Shown piece by piece: positions 54,010 through 62,518 of a DNA stretch of 64,000 nt; the first letter of the stretch is position 1; each line of letters opens with the position of its first letter. Position numbers and translations under genes: made by a program. The stretch comes from Paenibacillus nasutitermitis (GTDB taxonomy: Bacteria > Bacillota > Bacilli > Paenibacillales > Paenibacillaceae). The DNA lies in the NCBI RefSeq assembly GCF_014641075.1, contig NZ_BMHP01000001.1, forward strand, positions 1,054,001 to 1,118,000. The letters run 5' to 3'. The notes under the pieces are model-generated. The model searched no databases, was not told the DNA's origin, and was given only the letters and a program-made list of their open reading frames with translations.

Positions 54010-56076
54010 ATGTTGAAGCTGAAAATGGAAAATAATACTCCCAAACTCGTCGGAGCCGGGTCTGCTCTCTCTTTCTCTGAACGCCCTTATCAATATGAGA
54101 TTATTAGCCGTCTTGAAAAGGGGACGATTCATCAAGAAACAATAGCTGCGTTAGTAGAGAATCAAGATGGCGGAATGACCATTTGCAGCGGCAGCTTTCC
54201 GGACTCCGGCCTGGTGCTGGAGCAGAGCTTCCAGTACGTGGAGGACGGAGTATCCGAAACGCTCACGCTGTCCAATCCGAACCCCTCCCCTGTTCATATC
54301 GATCAAGTCCGGTTCGGTTTTACAGCCCTGTTGAACGACCGGGAAAGCTGGCGTCTTTGCGCCATTCCCTTCAAGGTTCAATTGGACGGGAGCAAACATG
54401 ATTATACCGTTGATGAATTGATCGCAGGGAAAGGCAAAAATGCGGCTTATGTGGATGCTTCCCGGGAGGAGCCAAGCTTTACGGAGGAAGGACTGCGGTC
54501 GGAAGCCTGGGCTTGGGGAGATGCGAGCGGAGGCCTGGTCATCATCAAATATAACAATGAACAGATAGAATACTCCATGGCCAGGGTGGATTCAGTTGTG
54601 GAGGGCAAAGAGGAGAAGGTGCTGCGTTTTGGTGGAGCAGGCCTCGCCCTTTATGGAGAGCCCTCCGGCACAAGAGTATTGGAGCCAGGCGAATCTTTTA
54701 AGTTCGGCCAAACTTTCTATTATCTCTATGAGGGCGAAATAGGGCAGGCTTATAAACGGTATCGTTCGTTCCTGAAGGATAGAGGACATACTTTTCCGCA
54801 GGATTACAATCCTCCCGTTAACTGGAATGTGTTATATGATATCGGCTGGCATCATTCGGACGCGGATCAGCTTCGTGAGCATTATCACAGGGACGCTGTA
54901 CTGCAGGAAGCCGCCAAAGCCCAGGATTGCGGCTGCGAGCTGCTTTATCTCGATCCGGGCTGGGAGGTTGCAGAAGGTCTCACATTATGGGATGAATCGC
55001 GTCTGGGCGACGTTAACGGACTCGTTGTCCAATTAAAAGAAGAGTATGGCCTTGATCTGGGCTATCGTACGATACTGCGGGCTTATAAACCTCACTGGAA
55101 AGAGGAGTATATGGTCCGTCATTCTTATGGCTTGATGCAGCCGGAGAAAATGGAACCGGTATGGGGATATCATTTCGAGGAACCCTGTCTGTGTAATCCC
55201 GCATATTTCGAGGTGAAGTTAAAGCGCATTCTTGCCATTACAAGCCAGGGTATCCGCTTCATGATGTTTGACGAGATGGATTGGAGGGGACCATGCTATG
55301 ATCCGAGCCACGGACATCCGGTGCCGTCTACCCCGCTTCATCACATCGAAGCAGTTTACCGGCTGGCCGAAGCGGTGCGCAACCATTGCCCCGTGGTGCT
55401 GACGGAGGTCCATGATCCGGTATGGCCATGGTCGAATGCTCTTTACGCACCAACGTATTTCCGCCAAGGGGCCCAAGGAATCGGCAGCTATAACGAGAAC
55501 TGGGGCTTCGAGTATATGTGGAATTGTATTGAGGACCTGAAGACGGGCAAAGCACTTGCGCTGTATTATTATAATCTGGGCTGCAGCATTCCCTTATATC
55601 TTCATATAACTATGGCAGCGGACAATGACGCCTGTGTGTTCTTCTGGTGGACGGCTTCGACGGTCCGGCATCTGGGCATTGGCGGGAAAACGAGCCATCC
55701 AACAGTAGAGTTTGCGGGAGAACTGGCTCCTTATGATAAGGAACAGCGGTATGAAGGCTACAAAAATCAGATGGCCTTGTACCAGAGGTTGAAGGCTTAT
55801 TTCGTTAGGGGAACCTTCCATGGTTTGGCGGAGCATATTCATCTCCACACGTTGGAGGGGCAGGAAGGCGGCGTGATCAACGTATTCAATCTGGCAGATG
55901 AAGAGCTGGAGCTGGTCTTCACGGTACCCGCTAATCTGCTTGGCAGTCAAGGAAATCTGAAGGTGGTCGGAGCAGAAGGGCAGTGGCAGGAAGCCTCGGC
56001 CGAGTTCCGGCTTGTGCTTGGCCCAATGTCCCCCGGAGTTGTTGCAGTAGGAGAGGCTGCGGAACTGATCGAATAA
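54010..56076 (+). CDS. Clan GH-D-like glycoside hydrolase (GH36-like), probable
   Basis: A 688-residue protein with no signal peptide. It has an N-terminal beta-rich domain (about 1-260), then a TIM-barrel-like core with LLYLDPGWE and FMMFDEMDWRGPCYD as the probable catalytic strands, as in clan GH-D (GH27/31/36 type) enzymes, and a C-terminal beta domain. The exact catalytic pair is not certain. ATG 54010 behind GGAAG. No transporter lies beside it. Likely an intracellular alpha-galactosidase-type enzyme. Confidence 0.6.
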   Translation: MLKLKMENNTPKLVGAGSALSFSERPYQYEIISRLEKGTIHQETIAALVENQDGGMTICSGSFPDSGLVLEQSFQYVEDGVSETLTLSNPNPSPVHIDQVRFGFTALLNDRESWRLCAIPFKVQLDGSKHDYTVDELIAGKGKNAAYVDASREEPSFTEEGLRSEAWAWGDASGGLVIIKYNNEQIEYSMARVDSVVEGKEEKVLRFGGAGLALYGEPSGTRVLEPGESFKFGQTFYYLYEGEIGQAYKRYRSFLKDRGHTFPQDYNPPVNWNVLYDIGWHHSDADQLREHYHRDAVLQEAAKAQDCGCELLYLDPGWEVAEGLTLWDESRLGDVNGLVVQLKEEYGLDLGYRTILRAYKPHWKEEYMVRHSYGLMQPEKMEPVWGYHFEEPCLCNPAYFEVKLKRILAITSQGIRFMMFDEMDWRGPCYDPSHGHPVPSTPLHHIEAVYRLAEAVRNHCPVVLTEVHDPVWPWSNALYAPTYFRQGAQGIGSYNENWGFEYMWNCIEDLKTGKALALYYYNLGCSIPLYLHITMAADNDACVFFWWTASTVRHLGIGGKTSHPTVEFAGELAPYDKEQRYEGYKNQMALYQRLKAYFVRGTFHGLAEHIHLHTLEGQEGGVINVFNLADEELELVFTVPANLLGSQGNLKVVGAEGQWQEASAEFRLVLGPMSPGVVAVGEAAELIE

Positions 56077-56147
56077 GCCGGCAAGCATACGGAATCTTCC
56101 TCGTGATCGGTTATGAGGAGATTGAAGGTACGAAAGGAGTGCTTCAT

Positions 56148-56447
56148 GTGCAAGGAATAGAGTTGAGTCGTCGATTTTATGCAGAAATGGTTGAACCGAT
56201 AATGAAAAGCTTCCCGAATACCGAATATTCTGCCGCGCTTATCGGTCCGGGAAGCGAAGTGCTCGGTTACGATACTGACATGTCAAGGGATCATGATTTC
56301 AGTCCGCGTGTATTCCTATTTCTTGAGGAGACGGATACTGTGTTAACCGGGCAAATTCAAGCGCGGCTAGCCCAACAGGCCCCGCCTCTATCGGTCACAA
56401 CTGGATTAAATCTATCAAGTTTAAGGGATGATTCATTTTTGCTATAA
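56148..56447 (+). pseudogene. Truncated DUF4037 domain gene
   Basis: GTG 56148 follows GAAAGGAG. The frame gives the N-terminal part of a DUF4037 protein (ELSRRFYAEMVEPIM, AALIGPGSEVLGYDTDMSRDHDFSPRVFLFL), a family related to nucleotidyltransferases and with proteins several hundred residues long. It stops after 99 residues at a point where no normal family C-terminus is seen, and its end overlaps the end of the convergent SDR gene by six bases. Probably a remnant left by rearrangement. Confidence 0.65.
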
Positions 56448-57182
56448 AGTTTGTCCGCTGTCCACTGTAATGATTTGACCTGTAATCGCTTCTTGTTCCA
56501 GGGTCGCGCAAATAAATGCCGCAATATCTTCAGGAGTAGAAATCCGCTGGAGCAGAAGATTAGGCGCGAGCTTCATCATTTGTTCTTCCCTTCCCTCCCA
56601 CCATCTTGTCGCTACGGCTCCGGGTGCAATGCAATTGACCCTGATATCCGGAGCCAAGGCGCGAGCCAACGATTTTGTCAAAGCGTGAACGGCTGCTTTG
56701 GATACAGCGTAAGGAAGGGAAGAGCCTAATCCGGTATTTCCCGCAATACTGCCGAGATTGACGATGGCTCCTTGTTTATTCATCTTCATGAATGGGGCAA
56801 CCGCCCGCGCGCAATAGAACATGCCTTTGACGTTGACATCATAAAGCTCATCCCATATTTCCTCCGTAACAGCCTCCAGATCAAAGAGCGGGATATGCCG
56901 GGTAATGCTTGCATTGTTTACAAGCACATCGATCGTCCCGAATTGCTGCACGATGTCATCAACCATTTCACGTACTTCATTATCCCGGGAAACGTCAGCT
57001 TTTATGGTTATGGCACGCCCGCCGGCATCATGGATCATTTGTGCCGTTTCATTTGCCTCCGCCCTGGAGCGTGAATAGTTCACAACGACGGCCGATCCTT
57101 TCGCAGCAAGCGCAAGGCAAGCGCCTCTGCCGATCCCCGTACCGCCGCCGGTTACAAGGGCTACTTTGTTTTTTAAATCCAT
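56442..57182 (-). CDS. Short-chain dehydrogenase/reductase (SDR)
   Basis: A 246-residue classical SDR: TGGGTGIGRGA, LVNNASITRH, catalytic YAVSK, end ITGQIITVDSGQTL. ATG 57182 is chosen because AAAGGAG abuts the earlier in-frame ATG; spacing to this one is nine bases. It is a fatty-acid-type or sugar-alcohol-type reductase by sequence look; substrate unknown. It converges on the truncated DUF4037 gene. Confidence 0.9.
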   Translation of the reverse strand: MDLKNKVALVTGGGTGIGRGACLALAAKGSAVVVNYSRSRAEANETAQMIHDAGGRAITIKADVSRDNEVREMVDDIVQQFGTIDVLVNNASITRHIPLFDLEAVTEEIWDELYDVNVKGMFYCARAVAPFMKMNKQGAIVNLGSIAGNTGLGSSLPYAVSKAAVHALTKSLARALAPDIRVNCIAPGAVATRWWEGREEQMMKLAPNLLLQRISTPEDIAAFICATLEQEAITGQIITVDSGQTL

Positions 57183-57295
57183 ATGAGTCATCTCCTTTAA
57201 TTGCACGTTGAAAATAATCATATAGAAGATTTTTGAATTTGTATAATTGATTTTAAAACTTGCTCCGGAAGGAATCCTTACCGAATCACCTTTTT

Positions 57296-58471
57296 TTACG
57301 CTGTACCGGCTTTCATCCTGGTGCCGTAACGGAAGGACACAACTGCAGCCATGAAAGCAAGAAACAATGCAGCGCTGGCGATCCAGGGATTATAGAATAC
57401 AGTAGCATTCCATGTGACTGCCATGCCCCCTAAACCCGCTCCGGCCGCCAAACCGATCTGCGTCACGGATGTGTTGAGGCTGATAACCAGATTGGCCGAT
57501 TGCGGCGCTTTCTCGATGAAGTAGGTTTGCGTTGCCGGACCCATAACGAACATGGACATCACCCATAAAGATAGAAGTGCAATCGCTAGCGGAAAAGAGT
57601 GGATCGTCAGCGGCAGCATAACCAGTGTCACGACATGAATGGTCATGCTGATGACGATGACCCGCAAGGTTCCCCATTTGTCCACAGCAGATCCACCAAC
57701 CCTTGACCCAAGTGCACCGGCAATTCCGAATGCGAGCATGATGAATCCGATGTCGGATAAGCTTCGATGCAGAATCGTGCCCAGAAAAGAAGTTAAATAA
57801 GTGAACATGACGGAGTTGCCGACTTCTCTGAACAAAACCAGCACCAATGCGAACAGAATAACAGGGTTGGCAAGCACGGTGAATTGTCTGCCAAAAGGTA
57901 CGGGAGCATCGCCTTGAATCTCCGGCAGCATGAGCGCCATGGCAATCAGGATGATGAGGCTGCCGGCAGCGAGGAAGATGAAAATCACCCTCCAGCTGAA
58001 CATGTTGGTAAGCGCAATGCCGACCGGAACGCCAAGAATCATGGCACTGCTGAAGCCAAGAACAATGGTTCCAAGTGCGCTGCCGATTTTCTCGGGTGGA
58101 ACCAGCTTGACAGCGGCACTGAAGGCGGCAACCAGCAGGACGCCAGAGCTTGCGCCCAATAGAATTCGAGAGGCTATTAACGGGGTGAAGCTTGTACTGA
58201 TAAATGCAATGACGTTTCCGATGATGAAGACAAGCATAGCAAGGAGCAGCAGCTTCTTGCGTTCCATTCGCGCGGTCAGCGACACGATAATTGGCGTTCC
58301 GATTGCAAAGGCAAGCGAATAGACGGTAATAAGCTGCCCGGCGAGAGCAATGGAGACCTGCAATTGCTCGGCTAACACGTTCAGAATGCCTGCCACCACC
58401 AACTCGGAAGTAGCGGTGAAGAAGACGGCTATTGTAAGAATGTAAATACTGATTCGGTTCACAGTCAACAA
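57296..58471 (-). CDS. MFS transporter (AraJ/YdhP-like drug or sugar efflux)
   Basis: A 391-residue major facilitator with 12 membrane segments; the opening FTATSELVVAGILNVLAEQ and the motif RMERKK are typical of the AraJ/drug-H+ antiporter subgroup. TTG 58471 or GTG 58462 could start it; AAAGGG is nearer to the latter. It lies downstream of an HxlR repressor on the same strand, behind an inverted repeat. Confidence 0.85.
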   Translation of the reverse strand: MLTVNRISIYILTIAVFFTATSELVVAGILNVLAEQLQVSIALAGQLITVYSLAFAIGTPIIVSLTARMERKKLLLLAMLVFIIGNVIAFISTSFTPLIASRILLGASSGVLLVAAFSAAVKLVPPEKIGSALGTIVLGFSSAMILGVPVGIALTNMFSWRVIFIFLAAGSLIILIAMALMLPEIQGDAPVPFGRQFTVLANPVILFALVLVLFREVGNSVMFTYLTSFLGTILHRSLSDIGFIMLAFGIAGALGSRVGGSAVDKWGTLRVIVISMTIHVVTLVMLPLTIHSFPLAIALLSLWVMSMFVMGPATQTYFIEKAPQSANLVISLNTSVTQIGLAAGAGLGGMAVTWNATVFYNPWIASAALFLAFMAAVVSFRYGTRMKAGTA

Positions 58472-58577
58472 TCCCTTTCTTAATTAGAGTTTCAGCCGTA
58501 GGACCACTCCGGGAAGCTCCATTGATTTTTAGTACTTGGCAATGTCCTGCACCAGGCTTAATCAGATTATAGTAAAG

Positions 58578-58594
58578 TTACTTTCATAAAGTAA
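58578..58594. promoter_or_regulatory. Inverted repeat, candidate HxlR operator
   Basis: TTACTTT-CAT-AAAGTAA (7-3-7) is a perfect inverted repeat in the 58472-58698 gap upstream of the MFS gene. HxlR-family sites are often such A/T-rich palindromes. Confidence 0.45.
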
Positions 58595-58698
58595 GAACGC
58601 AATTCATTTGGATATAGTCCATATTGTTGGATCAACTAACATTTAGTAAGTGGATGCCGCTCATGACAAAAGCCGCCCAACACAAAAAGCCATCCGAC

Positions 58699-58734
58699 AC
58701 AAAAAAACCGCCAGGGCAATGTGCCCTGGCGGTT
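58699..58734 (-). terminator. Terminator of the HxlR gene
   Basis: AACCGCCAGGGCA-ATG-TGCCCTGGCGGTT (58706-58734), then seven T on the minus strand. Perfect stem. Confidence 0.9.
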
Positions 58735-58753
58735 AAAATCAAGCTGCTATGCG

Positions 58754-59128
58754 TTAAGAGGTTTGGCCCGCCGATTCAGCGGACTTCACCGGATTTCCCC
58801 ATTTCTGAACCCATTTGTCCATTTCTTTCAAGGCTGCTTGAAAATCATTGCCTTTCTCCGTCAGCGAATATTCGACCGTTACAGGAACGGTGGGGAAAAC
58901 TTTACGGAGGACAAGTCCGTTGCTTTCCAGGTGGCGGAGTGTATCGGTAAGGGATTGGGTCTTGACGATGGATAGATTGCGCTGAAGCTGATTGAAACGC
59001 TGTGTCCCGTTCAGCAGTTCTTCGAGAACAAGGAAAGCCCATTTGGCACCTAAGATCTGCAGAACTTCACATATGCTGGAGCCGGCGGACTCCTGGCGTT
59101 CCTTGCTGTCGCAGGCTTGTTTGTCCAT
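58754..59128 (-). CDS. HxlR-family transcriptional regulator
   Basis: A 124-residue MarR/HxlR winged-helix regulator: ICEVLQILGAKWAFLVLEEL, then TQRFNQLQRNL and LTDTLRHLESNGLVLRKVF (recognition helix TQSLTDTLRHLE). Cys residues at the N-terminus (KQACDSKE) and in ICEV could sense oxidants or electrophiles, as is common in this family. ATG 59128 lies behind AAAGGAGG. It probably controls the MFS gene downstream. Confidence 0.9.
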   Translation of the reverse strand: MDKQACDSKERQESAGSSICEVLQILGAKWAFLVLEELLNGTQRFNQLQRNLSIVKTQSLTDTLRHLESNGLVLRKVFPTVPVTVEYSLTEKGNDFQAALKEMDKWVQKWGNPVKSAESAGQTS

Positions 59129-59442
59129 CTGGACGCGCCTCCTTTGAATAGGGATAACCGACTCTCTTAATGCCATTATGACCCTGCGCATTTGTTTATG
59201 TCAATCCTTGCCAAAGCCGGATGCTGCAATAATCCACTGCTCTGCGGAGCGGCTGTTGCTCCGAATCAGCTGCTGGCACTGGATGACGTTTAACAGGCAC
59301 AGGTCAAATATCAGAAGCGGCTGGATTTTGGAAAAATAGTGATGTTTCTGCGCAGATGATGGTACAATACCAATTGAAGGCTGTCTGGATTCACATAGGA
59401 AGGTTTTCATTGGATGTTAGGATGAATTGAAATAGAAGGAGA

Positions 59443-59895
59443 ATGGATCGCTTGAATGAAACGGAAGCAACAAACGAATTACCCCCAAATTATGAGGAAT
59501 TGAAGAAAGCGGCAAACCGTACATCAAGCTGGAAGGAGCGTTTGGAAGCGGTTGAGGAGCTGGGTCAGTATAACCATCCGAAGACGATTGATGTTCTTAC
59601 CCACCGGATGATGCATGATACGGTATTCAGCGTCCAGGAAGCTGCTTTCCGCAAGCTCCAGGCATTTGGCGAAGATGTACAAGCACCGGCACGTCCCAAA
59701 GGCGAGTTGATTAAAGGTGTCGGCAAAGTTCTGGTCCGAGTCAAGAAAAGCTTGCCTCAGGGCCATTCCTATGAGGAATTCAAGGAAAAGCTGAAGAAGA
59801 CCCGCCTTGATATCTATGACACCTATGAAGGCGACAAAGGCGACGAGTTCGATGCCTGGCTTGAACAGACCTGGGCTTCCTTAACAAGAAGATAG
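59443..59895 (+). CDS. HEAT-repeat protein
   Basis: A 150-residue protein with HEAT/PBS-lyase-like repeats: SWKERLEAVEELGQYNHPKTID, then VQEAAFRKLQAFGED. The last 60 residues are basic and helical (KKSLPQGHSYEEFKEKLKKTR). No known role; adaptor or binding function is typical. ATG 59443 follows AAGGAGA closely; TTG 59452 is an alternative. Confidence 0.75.
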   Translation: MDRLNETEATNELPPNYEELKKAANRTSSWKERLEAVEELGQYNHPKTIDVLTHRMMHDTVFSVQEAAFRKLQAFGEDVQAPARPKGELIKGVGKVLVRVKKSLPQGHSYEEFKEKLKKTRLDIYDTYEGDKGDEFDAWLEQTWASLTRR

Positions 59896-59926
59896 GTGTC
59901 TGCATATCTGTATCCGGTACAAAATA

Positions 59927-59970
59927 AAAGCCGTATCCGCAGGGTCGCGATGACCCGGGATACGGCTTTA
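59927..59970. terminator. Bidirectional terminator
   Basis: AAAGCCGTATCC (59927-59938) with GGATACGGCTTT (59958-59969). The inner loop holds GGGTC/GACCC. The T run is better on the minus strand, for the GH4 gene. Confidence 0.8.
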
Positions 59971-59996
59971 TGCCGTTTAACGCCGCGATTATGACG

Positions 59997-61409
59997 TTAT
60001 TTCGCCAGTTCTCCGAACCGGGAGAAGATAGCTAGGGCCGGGTCGATCGGAACTTCCGCCCGCTGCACATCCTGCGGAATCGGAATCGTCGGTGTCGCGC
60101 GCGGTTTGCGGCCTGCAAACTGCGGAAGCCACTGCTGCTCCGCTTCGAGCATTTCGGTAACCATCTCGCGGATTTCCTTGAGCGAAAGTACGGCTGAAGT
60201 GAGCGGGTCCAGCGCGCAGGCATGGACCACATATTCCGGATCGCCGGTTTTGGCCGCCAGCACCGCCAGGCGCTGTACATTGATATTCGTCAAATTCAAC
60301 GCCATACATTGTGCCGGCAGGTCGCCTACCAATACACGGTTCAATCCGTTGCGGTCAGCGAAGATCGGACCTTCCGCACAGCATTCCTGCGGCAGGTTGG
60401 CGATCATGCCGTCATTGCGCACATTGCCGTTGAATTTGAACGGTTTTCCTGTCTCCAGCGCTTCCAGGATATAAGCGCAATATTCCACGCTGCGCTGCGG
60501 CAGGGCTGTCGGCTCATCATCGAGAATGTTCGTCTGACTGTATTTGTCCGCCACATAATTGCACCAGTTGAAGTAGGCGCCGGATTCGCCGCCGAAGGAC
60601 GGCTCGTCGCAGTAGAGGTCAAGCGCTTTGTCATTCTTGCGGAACCAGGGAACATATTCCGACAGATGGCCCGTGGATTCCGTCATGAAGTAGCCGAAGT
60701 GACGGAATACTTCGCCGCGTACCTTCTCGTTGACGTAAAATTCAGGCTGCTCGAATTTCTCGCGGAGCAGCGGGTAAAGATCCTGGCCTTCATGCTCCAG
60801 CTTGAGAAACCAACCCATATGGTTGATGCCGGCGCTGACATAATCGATCTCCGTCTTCGGAACCTCCGTATAACCGGAGATCAGATCCAGCGTGGTCTGT
60901 ACGCCATGGCAGAGGCCGACGAATTTGATGTTGGTCTCCCCAAGCGCCCAGCAGATCATCGCCATTGGATTGACGTAGTTAAGCAGCAGGGCATCCGGAC
61001 ATAATTCCTCCATGTCCTTGGCGACGTCCAGAATGACCGGAATACTGCGCAGCGCACGGAAGATCCCGCCTGGACCCAGCGTATCGCCGATACACTGATC
61101 GACGCCGTATTTGAGCGGGATCTTGTAATCCATCTCGAAGGCGGAGACACCGCCAACCTGGAAGGAGCAGATGACATAATCCGCCCCGGTCAAGGCTTCA
61201 CGGCGATCAGTTGTAATGGACACCCTGGATTTCAAACCGTTCTCCTGGATCACCTTGTTCATGAATGATTGAACCTGGGAGGTTTTGTTTGTGGAGGGAG
61301 CCATCAGCACAAATTCGGTTTCCTCCAGCGCTTTGGTGGCCATGATATCCAGCATCAGCGTTTTGCAAAATACAATACTTCCCGCACCAATGATTGCAAT
61401 TCTTCTCAT
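59997..61409 (-). CDS. GH4-family NAD- and Mn-dependent glycosidase, paralogue of 36491-37903
   Basis: A 470-residue GH4 enzyme almost identical in layout to the gene at 36491: same length, AIIGAGSIVF, GLCHGV, GINHMGW and the same VPIDPALAIFSRF tail. Differences are scattered single residues (for example SAF versus AAF, CNWCNYV region). It is the last gene of the operon after the FG-GAP and Gfo genes, so it likely hydrolyses a sugar oxidised by the same pathway. Duplication within the genome is inferred. Confidence 0.92.
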   Translation of the reverse strand: MRRIAIIGAGSIVFCKTLMLDIMATKALEETEFVLMAPSTNKTSQVQSFMNKVIQENGLKSRVSITTDRREALTGADYVICSFQVGGVSAFEMDYKIPLKYGVDQCIGDTLGPGGIFRALRSIPVILDVAKDMEELCPDALLLNYVNPMAMICWALGETNIKFVGLCHGVQTTLDLISGYTEVPKTEIDYVSAGINHMGWFLKLEHEGQDLYPLLREKFEQPEFYVNEKVRGEVFRHFGYFMTESTGHLSEYVPWFRKNDKALDLYCDEPSFGGESGAYFNWCNYVADKYSQTNILDDEPTALPQRSVEYCAYILEALETGKPFKFNGNVRNDGMIANLPQECCAEGPIFADRNGLNRVLVGDLPAQCMALNLTNINVQRLAVLAAKTGDPEYVVHACALDPLTSAVLSLKEIREMVTEMLEAEQQWLPQFAGRKPRATPTIPIPQDVQRAEVPIDPALAIFSRFGELAK

Positions 61410-61444
61410 AAACCTGACCTCGCTTTATGTTGGAATGGTGATTC

Positions 61445-62500
61445 TCATTGATAGGCTTCAAGCAGGCGGATATAATCCCGGGCGATCTTCAGATCTTCCA
61501 GCGCTTCGGGAGCAGCGCACGGGGCAGGGCGTTCGCCGCGGATCGCCGCCAGATAATTTTTGGCCTGATTGCGCATGGCCGATACATTCGGCATAACGGG
61601 CGTCGTATAGGAAGGGGCTTCCTTGCCATTGTCGCGCATAATCGTCACATTGCCGGATTGCTGGCGGACAAGCGGTGCAGGCAGATCCACTTTCACAAAA
61701 CCTTTTTCAAAGGCAACCAGGATGCCTTCATGCCATTCAATCGACGTGCTGTAAGGAGCCATTTCCAAAGTAACGCATACGCCGCTTTCGCTCTCTCCGA
61801 CAAACAGCGTCTCGGAACGATCGGCGAAAGTGACTTTATAGGATTCTCCGAGCAGGAAGCGGATGGCATTCACTTGATGGATGTAATAGTTGACGAATGC
61901 GTCGTATTTCCTTCCGTTTGCTTCGCTGAACTCCGCCGGAAGCGGCTCGAGAACGCCCGCTGTTCCAGGCTCGCTGGTACCGATCGGCATATCGGTAGCT
62001 GCCGTCCAATCGCCGGGCGGCATTGATACGCGGATATAACGCATCTTGCCGAATTCACCGCTTTGCTTCCATTCGTCGACGACGCGCTTGGCATGCTCCA
62101 TCGCGGGGTCGGAGCGTTTGTGATACCCGACCATATGCAGGGAGCCCAATTCCTGCCCCAACTTGACCAGTTCTTCTCCGGCCGCGACGGATAAGGTGAC
62201 CGGTTTTTCCGTCAATACCGGAACGCCGGCGCGCAGAATATCCGGGACTAGAATACTGTGGCGCGTATAAGGCTGCGAAGCGACCACGGCATCAACCAGG
62301 CCGCTTGCCAGCAGTTCCTCATGATTGCTGAACACATGGGGAATGCCATAACGGGTAGAGATGGATTGCGCAAGTACCGGACGCGGTTCGGCAAGAGCAA
62401 CGATCTCACATTCCTCCGGCAGATTGATATAGTTGGTCATATGTGCGAGCTGACCCATGAAACCGCTTCCGATAAAACCAAGTTTGATTTTTTTGCTCAT
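61445..62500 (-). CDS. Gfo/Idh/MocA-family NAD(P)-dependent oxidoreductase
   Basis: A 351-residue dehydrogenase: GFIGSGFMGQ loop, catalytic TEKPVTL, and KRSDPAMEHA. Start ATG 62500 behind GAAGGAGTGG. It is the middle gene of the FG-GAP / Gfo / GH4 operon, 35 bases from the GH4 gene. It probably works on a keto- or oxidised sugar related to that GH4's product; inference. Confidence 0.92.
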   Translation of the reverse strand: MSKKIKLGFIGSGFMGQLAHMTNYINLPEECEIVALAEPRPVLAQSISTRYGIPHVFSNHEELLASGLVDAVVASQPYTRHSILVPDILRAGVPVLTEKPVTLSVAAGEELVKLGQELGSLHMVGYHKRSDPAMEHAKRVVDEWKQSGEFGKMRYIRVSMPPGDWTAATDMPIGTSEPGTAGVLEPLPAEFSEANGRKYDAFVNYYIHQVNAIRFLLGESYKVTFADRSETLFVGESESGVCVTLEMAPYSTSIEWHEGILVAFEKGFVKVDLPAPLVRQQSGNVTIMRDNGKEAPSYTTPVMPNVSAMRNQAKNYLAAIRGERPAPCAAPEALEDLKIARDYIRLLEAYQ

Positions 62501-62518
62501 TTCTTTTCCACTCCTTCG

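Noticed and set aside
60222..61004. Plus-strand frame opposite the second GH4 gene
   Set aside because: Shadow of the real minus-strand gene; the same type of frame lies opposite the other GH4 copy.
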